Assembly (NCBI GenBank): GCA_910584665.1
Contig: CAJUBL010000038.1
Location: forward strand, 1 to 30,493
Direction: 5' to 3'
Origin: an uncultured Muribaculaceae bacterium
GTDB lineage: Bacteria; Bacteroidota; Bacteroidia; Bacteroidales; Muribaculaceae
Length of the DNA: 30,493 bases
The notes below the pieces were generated by a model. It did no database searches and had not been told where the DNA came from. It saw nothing but the letters and a program-made list of their open reading frames with translations. The position numbers were made by a program, and so were the translations under genes. How positions within the stretch are numbered: the first letter of the stretch is position 1; each line of letters opens with the position of its first letter. Positions 10,302-17,165 of this stretch are shown piece by piece.

Positions 10302-13300
10302 TCGGCGGGATCCCCCCGAACGTATCCCTTTATGACAACCGAGCACCAGTAAAAACGCGAAGCATACAGCCGCTCCAAGCCCCCCGATACAGATCAGGGC
10401 CGCCGGAATAACACCGCAAACAATTGATAATAAGTTAATTACCCCCCCCACGTTTCCGGAACGCACAGGAGCGTGATCCTGTACTAAACGTATAAACAGA
10501 GCGTCAGAACCGTAGCCATCAACCTTGCCGCCATCGAATATCTCTCCTCCAAGGGTAAAAAAGTCAAAAGTGTTATAGTTGAAATCTATCGACGTACGTC
10601 TGATCTTATTACCACTATTGTCTACCGACAGCGGATCATCTGCCGAATAATCCTGACACCAGTAATTGGCTCCGTATGATTTAAATATATCGTACAACAG
10701 CGGAAGCCCGACAGCCGCGGCCTCATTCATATACGAAATACGGTCGGTCGAATACCTCAGTATTCCACGTCCTATCTCTTTTTTCTTTGCACTCCATCCA
10801 TAGTACAGAGCGACATTCCCCGCCTGAATCTTATCTTCACGCCCCTCTTTACGTTTTCCATAGCCGGACGAACCTATGGGCAGGAAAATCTGACTGGCAT
10901 TCTTAAGATTATAGATGAAGCAACCTCTCATTCCATAAGAACGGGTACCTGCATCGGCGGCCTTGTAACGGTAAGCCTCATTGATATCATCACCTGTCGC
11001 TACAGCATCATTTCCGTATAAAACACCGAAATGATAGGCGGTCTCTTCATGATCACGCAAGGCGACAACCTCTTTCACATATGGCATACGTGCCACAGTC
11101 CCGTCACTTAAAGTAATCGAGGAAGGCCACAGACTATGGTCAGACGGTATCGAACTCGATATCCCGGCCCACTTCTTAGGTGTATCAGTCTTGCTTGTCT
11201 TACCGGCAATAACCAGATCGGTATCGCTGTGATCCTTCCACATATTGGGTTTGATCACAAGCCATGGTGTCTCGTCATTTACATTATTCACAGCATCGAT
11301 GGGCTGATCGAGATTGGCATATTTAAATAACGAACCCTCATCGGTAGGAGATATACCCTCGGTGATGGCTGTCACAAGGTTCCCGGTATGCCAGTACGGA
11401 CCGTTGTCAAGGATCTTTACCGGTGCATATCCCTGACGTACAAGTATCTTGTGGACACACGAATAGTTGTGATAACGTACCGTAATTATACCGCAACGCG
11501 TCTGATCGGGACCGGACAATATACCGGCCGGCCGGTATGTGAACCGGATCTCGGAGTTCTCACCGCCATATATCTTACGCTTACCGCCATTGAGGAGAAT
11601 CCAGTCGGCACCCTGCTCGACCTCAGCGCTCCAGCCGCCGGACTTGGATGTCAGTGCGGTATATGTGCTGGCCTCGCGTCCGTCCAGATACTTGAGATGC
11701 ACATCAAACGAGGAGGCATTGTTCCATTCCCTCCATATCCCCATAGGATTGGCCAGCTTTGTAGCCTGGATAACAGGTATAGTCCTGTCGATGTGAGTAA
11801 CATTGCCATACAGATCTCTTACACTGAATTTCACTCTGATGGCCGACCTGCGCTGGAACACGTTATAAGGATTGTTTCCTGTATATCCTGTAGTCTTGAC
11901 AAGATTACGGTTTCGGGTAAACAGGGGTATATATACCGTCGTCTGACGCGGTACATATTTTGTACCGGCCCTGGTCCACAACCTATAGGAACCGTCGGCT
12001 TTGTCGGCATCACCATCAGTGTCGTATACCTTGTCGCCCGAGAAATTACCATCAATACCGTCAAATCTGAAAGCCCTGAATCCTAAAGAGCGTTTGCCTT
12101 TATACCTGGCCGGGACAAAATTCACATTCGTATATATATCCTTATCAAGATACTGGTTTCTCACATAATCGGGCGATGAACCACCACCCATCCACAGGTC
12201 ATACAGATATGAGAGGCTTTTGCCAGCACCGGCGGCACTGGCATGGGTCCTGCGCAATGACAGGAATCCGACCGACAGATTATCAGGATCCAGAGAGGCA
12301 TTGGCTCTCGTAACGGCCGACGGATCCATGAAAATACCCCCCTCGACTATACCGGTGGGCGTGGGACGGGTATCTTTCCATGTATTCGACGGGAACCAGT
12401 CGTTACGCACAATCTCGACCGTCATCAGATTGTCGACAATCTCACCTGCAACCTTGATAGGCAGTTCGGTCTCGGCGTTATAGCCATAGGAGATGTAATA
12501 CTCGTCGGGGATGGTCACCGGCGGCTGGGCACGGTCATACTCGATGTGCCAGTCGTAGTCGTTGGCATATCCGCGGAGGCAGAGCGTCAGCTTGTAATGG
12601 TGGTTACGCTCGACATCGTAGTTGTCCTCGGCATTCTTGCCGAGCATGAAACGGTATATGATATTGCCGGAGCCCTCGTTGCCCTGGTCGTACGACTCGT
12701 AATATCCTATTACTTCGACATATGTGCCGGCTTTCTTACCATCCTTGTAGTGGTCACCGTCAACAGGATCATAGGGGTTGGTGCTGTTGGGGCTGTCGAC
12801 AACACCGTCGGGAACAGGAATTCTGTTCCCGTTCTCATCAGTCTCAAAACCTCCGCCCTCGGCGTCCTGACGTTTCGACTCGCCGTCACCCTGCATATTC
12901 TCGAAGAAAAAGATGGATTTGGCTGTATTGGAGTGATTTATACCGGCAAGCTGTTTTTTAAGAGTCTCGTTGGCAGTGGTGGCGACAAACTCCTCTATGG
13001 TGGGGCACCCCGAAGTGAGGGCGAGCCACTGGTCCTTGTGGCTTGTCAACGGATCGGCATCAGGGTCGACACAGGTCTGTATACCGTAAGTGATACGGCT
13101 GTTCGGCATCAGTCCGCCTATCTTATCAACGTCGGCAGTGGGAACATTAGGCGCTATGAGCATGCAGTCATAGGGTATATCGCGCACACGTATTTCCTTA
13201 ATATATACTGTAGTAGACGGATTAAGGCCTGAGGCGTCAAAATCTACCGTCACCTTTGAGGCGAACCGTCTGAGCCAGCAGTGGAGCTTAACACCGGGAT

Positions 13301-13952
13301 AAACCGTAACGGGAGTCTCCTCGACACCGGTACAGGCTGTCGAGCCTTTCCGCTCATCAATAGTGAAGTATCCCGACATCTCGCAGTTGTCACGGTAATT
13401 GTCCGGGATCCATGTGCGTCGCATTGTCCTGAACGACTTACGCGACATCCCGCTTATTTTCTGATGCTCGAGAAACTCACGCGTCGATTCCCTGACCGTC
13501 CCGTCACTGTTATATTTACCGAGATTGGCTACGGCATAGATATAGAATTTTCCGTTGGAGATCTTCTGCAGTGCTATCTCACGGCGTGTAGTAGTGATCT
13601 CGCCGGCGAGCTGACCGTTGGAGGCATCTTCATCGGTACGTTCATAATTATTGTTGTCCTTATACATACCATCCATGATCTCAATCATGTCGACAAACCT
13701 GTCCTCGCTGTCAAAGATAACAATACACATGTCCTGTATGCCCGATATCATATCACCTGTCATGTGATCTATGACGGCACGCGACTGCATCTCGGCAGCG
13801 GCCAGCGGCTGGAAGTCGACAAACAGTGTGACACCGCCAGTACCGTCACCGCCGACGCCGTTTATATCATTGAAAAAGTCGTCCTGACAGGACGAGAATC
13901 CCGTCATGGCAACAATGCCTGCAATAAGTGTATATATAGCGTTTCTCAACAT
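8823..13952 (-). CDS. 1709-codon ORF: two fimbrial lipoproteins joined in frame through a G8 tract
   Basis: The first ~1170 codons encode a lipoprotein (lipobox SSC, Cys22) with fimbrillin-like strands early (DMCIVIFDSEDRFVDMI, KFYIYAVANLG, LRRFASKVTVDF). A BACON-like module lies at about 760-850 (WSAEVEQGADWILL). A C-terminal module follows with RGCFIYN, FLPIGSSGYGKRK, LRYS and DALFIRLVQD, which in related Bacteroidetes surface proteins sits at the extreme C terminus. Soon after that motif comes a G8 run, then about 60 residues with two hydrophobic stretches, then a second lipobox (VAVSC, near residue 1233) and a second fimbrillin-like protein. A natural end followed by a new signal peptide says this is two genes. 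Changing the tract by one base either way gives an immediate stop. Gaps to neighbours are 4 and 5 nt. The fusion may be real, phase-variable or a sequencing artefact. The N-terminal family may be DUF4906, which I hold loosely. Confidence 0.72.
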   Translation of the reverse strand: MLRNAIYTLIAGIVAMTGFSSCQDDFFNDINGVGGDGTGGVTLFVDFQPLAAAEMQSRAVIDHMTGDMISGIQDMCIVIFDSEDRFVDMIEIMDGMYKDNNNYERTDEDASNGQLAGEITTTRREIALQKISNGKFYIYAVANLGKYNSDGTVRESTREFLEHQKISGMSRKSFRTMRRTWIPDNYRDNCEMSGYFTIDERKGSTACTGVEETPVTVYPGVKLHCWLRRFASKVTVDFDASGLNPSTTVYIKEIRVRDIPYDCMLIAPNVPTADVDKIGGLMPNSRITYGIQTCVDPDADPLTSHKDQWLALTSGCPTIEEFVATTANETLKKQLAGINHSNTAKSIFFFENMQGDGESKRQDAEGGGFETDENGNRIPVPDGVVDSPNSTNPYDPVDGDHYKDGKKAGTYVEVIGYYESYDQGNEGSGNIIYRFMLGKNAEDNYDVERNHHYKLTLCLRGYANDYDWHIEYDRAQPPVTIPDEYYISYGYNAETELPIKVAGEIVDNLMTVEIVRNDWFPSNTWKDTRPTPTGIVEGGIFMDPSAVTRANASLDPDNLSVGFLSLRRTHASAAGAGKSLSYLYDLWMGGGSSPDYVRNQYLDKDIYTNVNFVPARYKGKRSLGFRAFRFDGIDGNFSGDKVYDTDGDADKADGSYRLWTRAGTKYVPRQTTVYIPLFTRNRNLVKTTGYTGNNPYNVFQRRSAIRVKFSVRDLYGNVTHIDRTIPVIQATKLANPMGIWREWNNASSFDVHLKYLDGREASTYTALTSKSGGWSAEVEQGADWILLNGGKRKIYGGENSEIRFTYRPAGILSGPDQTRCGIITVRYHNYSCVHKILVRQGYAPVKILDNGPYWHTGNLVTAITEGISPTDEGSLFKYANLDQPIDAVNNVNDETPWLVIKPNMWKDHSDTDLVIAGKTSKTDTPKKWAGISSSIPSDHSLWPSSITLSDGTVARMPYVKEVVALRDHEETAYHFGVLYGNDAVATGDDINEAYRYKAADAGTRSYGMRGCFIYNLKNASQIFLPIGSSGYGKRKEGREDKIQAGNVALYYGWSAKKKEIGRGILRYSTDRISYMNEAAAVGLPLLYDIFKSYGANYWCQDYSADDPLSVDNSGNKIRRTSIDFNYNTFDFFTLGGEIFDGGKVDGYGSDALFIRLVQDHAPVRSGNVGGVINLLSIVCGVIPAALICIGGLGAAVCFAFLLVLGCHKGIRSGGSRRLYLIPVVLSGLVAVSCSGDVDGPVVSEGRDTFVRINIGVESAAGRAAVANGYGYEDGVRNENSIYDLTLLFYKDESGYSGPDDDVDFYGGCYVNRRPDYTSPDGSVNYLVGIDSFSPEAGDRMMVLVNMGDMTGIRDMRSLREATATAWRYRPSLADYDMFAMSSCRKDDGVVTDPGHDTDVPVGRRENPFAAEVSVERLAARLDLWFDTSNIDGTRLRYTASAGNGEICLTDVVPLNVMSRPAYVLKHLSFGLDDLSVGTVCGDELLGDDGLPSNYVIEPTTALKGGESDDPDLWYGATAARSLSETALPVSGSVGNLLADRRLRQTTQGEHSVAMTVAYAGENTCSVSEADASHVTGLLLRAVFVPDGMEEGHDFWRVCRAGFDESHTLYFASGDEAAGFVASNPGYLDPVHYPGGVCWYCIWLRHRLENTSADVIYPMEFATVRNHIYRVALSFRGPGTPYIDVENPEEHLARIYVRRWNFRRLNEIIM
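10442..10449 (-). repeat. G8 homopolymer (C8 on plus) at the fusion junction
   Basis: Eight consecutive C on the plus strand read as GTG GGG GGG GTA in the ORF. With seven G the frame meets TAA at once (10439-10441), ending the first protein as ...RSGNVGG. With nine G the frame reads one Asn and then meets TAA. Only the G8 length allows read-through. Two further G6 runs lie nearby on the minus strand (10380-10385 and 10312-10317). This arrangement suits slipped-strand phase variation, but it is also a classic place for a sequencing or assembly error. Confidence 0.75.
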
Positions 13953-13957
13953 ATTTC

Positions 13958-15754
13958 TCAGCTATAGGTTTCTGTTTCTTTTCCGTCCGGTCCGACAGAC
14001 ACAGTTATGGTACAATAAACTTTTCCTTTCCCGTCAATGTATTCTATTACCTTGGCACCGTACTTCGAGCCGGTATAGCGGACAGCTGTGACGGCACCCT
14101 CACCCTCACTCTTACGCCGCTCAAAGGCCTCGTTGCTCGGGTAGACATACCGTTCGATCACGCGTCCCCTGTCGTCATAGAATGACTGCGTGAAAGGTTT
14201 CAGTCCGCCCACTCCTGACGGAGTCTTTATATAATCCTCGTCAAGATGCACGTCGACGTTCTCATCGCGCTCGTCAGAGTATATCTCCCACGACGTCATC
14301 TCGGTCTGGGTGTCGCTGTTGTAGTTCCAGTATACGCGGCGGCCGCCGGGGAGATAGCCTATAAGGGCACGGCGTTTCGAGTCGAACACAGCCTGTATGG
14401 TTCCGTAATAGGGCATATCGACAGGTCCTAACGTGAGTATGGCGCCATCGGGGCGGATATACCTGATGACCTCACCCTTGTGGTTGCGCACGATGATATA
14501 CCCCTCCTCGTCGCGCTCCAGGCCGAAGTCCGGCATGAGCTCCACCCCTGCATATGGCTGGACATCGACATTGACCGTCAGGTCGAGCGGTCCCTGAGAC
14601 AGGCTGAACCGGTACCAGTAATTGCGGAGTATGTCAAAAAACTCACCGGCTCTGTGGATGCCCTGATCCTTATAATATTTAAAATCCACATAAGAATCGG
14701 AGGGTGTGCGGAAATCGCCGGGGTTATCGCCGGGTGTCGTTCCGTCATCCGGATCGCCCGATACTCTCAGTGGCATATAGGTGATGTGTATGCGTGTCCT
14801 GACAGCACCGTCACCCGTGTTGTCATACTCGGGTAGGTAGGCGATATACCGGCGCTGTGACACAGCGTCAGCACCGTCCTCCACGACGGGATGCATGGGA
14901 AGTTCCCCTATGATGCCGGCGGAAGCCGGGATATGTGGCGAGCCGACATAATCCTGCTCGTAGCTATTGTGGACATACCCGGCCTCGGTGTCCACTCCGT
15001 GCGGAGCCTTGAATCCGCGGTCACTGACGCGTGTCACGGTGACGCGGTCTACGGGATAGACGCTGCTGTCAAGGCATACCTCGACCTTGGCATATGCGCG
15101 CAACAGGTGCAGGCAACCGAGATCGGTCTGTACATCGCGGCTGAATGCCGTGCCGCTGAATTCCCTGATACCGTACAGCGGAATGAGGGACGAGTCTGAG
15201 ATCATGCCGTCGCCGGTAGTAAAGATGGCGTCGGCGGCATTCCACAGGATGCTGATATCGTCACCTTTCCCAAGCGAGGGATATGTCTTCCAGTTGGCAA
15301 GGACGCACACCTTGAAGTCGGTCTGAGATGCCAGTTCGGCCGGAATAGAACCTACAACGGTATAGCGTTTCATGCCCGGCGACGAAGGTATCTGCACGAA
15401 CGATATGATATCGATCGCACCGATATACTTGTTGTCGGTAGCCCCGACGCGGGGAGTGTTGGAGAAAAAGTAGAACCGGTAATCAAGAGCAGGTATGTCG
15501 ATATAGTTCTCAAGACCGCTGCCCGGATCGTAGGTCCCGTCGGCAGGGGCACGTGAGACAGTGTACATGTCGGCATGATCAGTCGCCGAATCGCTCACCG
15601 TCAGCTCGAAACCGACATTGGCACTGCCTTCTACGCCACCGGGCACCGGCACCGGTTCTGCGACCTCGCCGGCGCACGAGCACAATGCCGATGTCATGAC
15701 CGTGACGGTCAGTGCCAACAGTGCGGATTTCAATATGTCAGTCAGAGTATTCAA
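13958..15754 (-). CDS. Minor fimbrillin-like lipoprotein (Mfa3/4-type accessory subunit)
   Basis: A 598-aa protein. Residues 1-27 are a lipoprotein signal (TSALCSC, Cys25 or Cys27 as lipidation site). The N-terminal domain has fimbrillin-style strands: LDYRFYFFSNTP, then FKVCVLANWKTYP, then LLRAYAKVEVCLD, the usual 'R.aAKi.v' core strand of Mfa/FimA superfamily proteins. A segment YWYRFSLSQGPLDLTVNVDVQPY closes the fimbrillin part at about residue 420; in family members this 'N..Y.v.' strand is near the C terminus. About 170 extra residues follow (YD-type beta strands such as KGEVIRYIRPDGAI and YDDRGRVIERYV), which is unusual. It is 5 nt upstream of the giant fused ORF and 53 nt downstream of the anchor gene. 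It is probably an accessory subunit; its exact position in the fibre is unknown. Confidence 0.75.
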   Translation of the reverse strand: MNTLTDILKSALLALTVTVMTSALCSCAGEVAEPVPVPGGVEGSANVGFELTVSDSATDHADMYTVSRAPADGTYDPGSGLENYIDIPALDYRFYFFSNTPRVGATDNKYIGAIDIISFVQIPSSPGMKRYTVVGSIPAELASQTDFKVCVLANWKTYPSLGKGDDISILWNAADAIFTTGDGMISDSSLIPLYGIREFSGTAFSRDVQTDLGCLHLLRAYAKVEVCLDSSVYPVDRVTVTRVSDRGFKAPHGVDTEAGYVHNSYEQDYVGSPHIPASAGIIGELPMHPVVEDGADAVSQRRYIAYLPEYDNTGDGAVRTRIHITYMPLRVSGDPDDGTTPGDNPGDFRTPSDSYVDFKYYKDQGIHRAGEFFDILRNYWYRFSLSQGPLDLTVNVDVQPYAGVELMPDFGLERDEEGYIIVRNHKGEVIRYIRPDGAILTLGPVDMPYYGTIQAVFDSKRRALIGYLPGGRRVYWNYNSDTQTEMTSWEIYSDERDENVDVHLDEDYIKTPSGVGGLKPFTQSFYDDRGRVIERYVYPSNEAFERRKSEGEGAVTAVRYTGSKYGAKVIEYIDGKGKVYCTITVSVGPDGKETETYS

Positions 15755-15807
15755 GAAATAATATCGGTTTACAGACTAAAGTCGTTATTTATCAGATCGG
15801 CATTTTA

Positions 15808-16857
15808 CTAAAGATCGACGTTCTGCAGGACGACCTTGAATGAGTTGATATAAATATAGCTGTCCGTCCATCGCATACCCTCGTCACGGAAGATCATTAT
15901 CTTATATTCGTCCTGACGGTCGAGGTACTCCTGCGGATCCAGTCTGTTATAATGATCGCCCATGAACTGTATCAGATACTCTTTGAGCGGTATTGAGATA
16001 AGCATCTCTCCATCCTCGTGTTTGTAAACGGTAAAGCGAGGATCGTTCTGAAGCATAAGCCTTGATACCGTGAACTCAGCCATCACAGCACCCAGCTCGG
16101 TGGGAGAGTGTTCGGGACCGGGATACACGATATTGCTGGAAGAGCTCTTCTGACTCCATGGCAGGTAAAGTATTTCCTCATCACCACGTATCGAATTATC
16201 ACTCTCGAGATGTCCATTAACGTCGGTTATCTCCATGTCATAGTCAGCCGGTTTCATAGGCGGACCGGAGAGCTGCTGCAACAGGATCTGAATGACGTTG
16301 GTATCCTTGGTGAGCTGTACGGTGTAGTAGTGGGTACCCTGCTCATCGGGCATCTCGAGGTTCTCCTCACGGCCGTGGTAAAGATCCCTGAGATCGTCAC
16401 GGCTGATGGCAACCTCACCGGCGCGGCTTATGTACTCGCGGTTCATGCGGCAGTGCAGGTCGTCGATATGACCGGCTTCATTGACCGTGAACGAGGTTTT
16501 GTGTCCCTCGCCGCACCATGCCATGAGGTGGTACCTGCCGGGGTCGACGGGAAGGTCGATCTCATAACCGGGAGCCATGACTTTTTCGCCGCTCTCGTGC
16601 TTTGACCACACCACCCTGCCGGTGGCGGCATCAACTGCGTAAAGGGTCACAGAGCCGACATTATGCGGGAACGCGTCGGGGTAGCTTTCCGGTTTTCCCG
16701 GCGTGCCTTCCATGTGCATGCGGTATTCAAACCTTACCTTGTAGTGAGGGGCACAATCCCCCTCATCGTCATAGATCATACCGTCACACGAGGTCAGTGC
16801 CACGGCGGCGACAGCAAGAGCGGCAAGGCGGGTCGATATGTGATAAAAAAGTTTCAC
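15808..16857 (-). CDS. Mfa2/FimB-type fimbrial anchor lipoprotein
   Basis: A 349-aa lipoprotein with Cys24 in the lipobox LTSC, followed by the CDGMIYDDEGDC start typical of this family. Strands characteristic of FimB/Mfa2 are visible: YKVRFEYRMHM, SVTLYAVDAATGRVVW, GRYHLMAWCGEG and the central VQLTKDTNVIQILLQQLSG segment. In P. gingivalis, Mfa2 and FimB anchor the fibre to the outer membrane and limit its length. The same role is expected here. It follows the major fimbrillin, as mfa2 follows mfa1. Its final strand (FKVVLQNVDL) resembles the C terminus of the major subunit (WKVVSQDVEL). The gene sits after a 308-nt gap with several hairpins, so its expression is probably lower than that of the shaft gene. 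Confidence 0.88.
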   Translation of the reverse strand: MKLFYHISTRLAALAVAAVALTSCDGMIYDDEGDCAPHYKVRFEYRMHMEGTPGKPESYPDAFPHNVGSVTLYAVDAATGRVVWSKHESGEKVMAPGYEIDLPVDPGRYHLMAWCGEGHKTSFTVNEAGHIDDLHCRMNREYISRAGEVAISRDDLRDLYHGREENLEMPDEQGTHYYTVQLTKDTNVIQILLQQLSGPPMKPADYDMEITDVNGHLESDNSIRGDEEILYLPWSQKSSSSNIVYPGPEHSPTELGAVMAEFTVSRLMLQNDPRFTVYKHEDGEMLISIPLKEYLIQFMGDHYNRLDPQEYLDRQDEYKIMIFRDEGMRWTDSYIYINSFKVVLQNVDL

Positions 16858-17165
16858 GTCAGCGTCCTTTTCTGATAATTGGTTTGTTCAGTTATATTCT
16901 GTTCAGTTATATATAGTGGCTGCCCCAGGGCAGCTCATGACAGTCAAAACAGGGGGTCACATGATATATACGGGGTGTGACCATAGTTGTTCCGGAGCCG
17001 TGTTTAAGGCCACCTGCTCAGTGAGGGCCATCGCGGAGAGACGGTTGAAGAGAGATTGAGGTGCCGGTACCGGGGCACGGTGCCCCGGCACCGGCATTTC
17101 AATCAATTGGATATAATGTTTAAGAATAAGGGCTTATCTTAAAGCTTTTAAGGGTCAGTATACTC
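16858..17165 (-). promoter_or_regulatory. Structured 308-nt gap after the major fimbrillin; likely attenuator or mRNA processing region
   Basis: On the transcribed (minus) strand three stems can form: a GC-rich 17-bp near-perfect stem (17062-17078 with 17080-17096, one A/G mismatch), a 7-bp GGTCACA/TGTGACC pair (16955-16961 with 16976-16982), and a 7-bp stem GCTGCCC/GGGCAGC (16919-16934). A 12-nt direct repeat, TGTTCAGTTATA on plus, lies at 16886-16897 and 16900-16911. No stem is followed by a long U-run, so partial termination or transcript stabilisation seems likelier than a full terminator. No ORF or tRNA is seen. Confidence 0.55.
17062..17096 (-). terminator. Strong GC hairpin downstream of the major fimbrillin (possible attenuator)
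   Basis: Two 17-nt arms (TGCCGGTACCGGGGCAC and GTGCCCCGGCACCGGCA on plus) pair with a single mismatch and a tiny loop. It lies 70 nt beyond the fimbrillin stop. The missing U-run argues against a full intrinsic terminator. It could reduce read-through into the anchor and minor subunit genes or protect the 3' end of the shaft mRNA. Confidence 0.5.
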
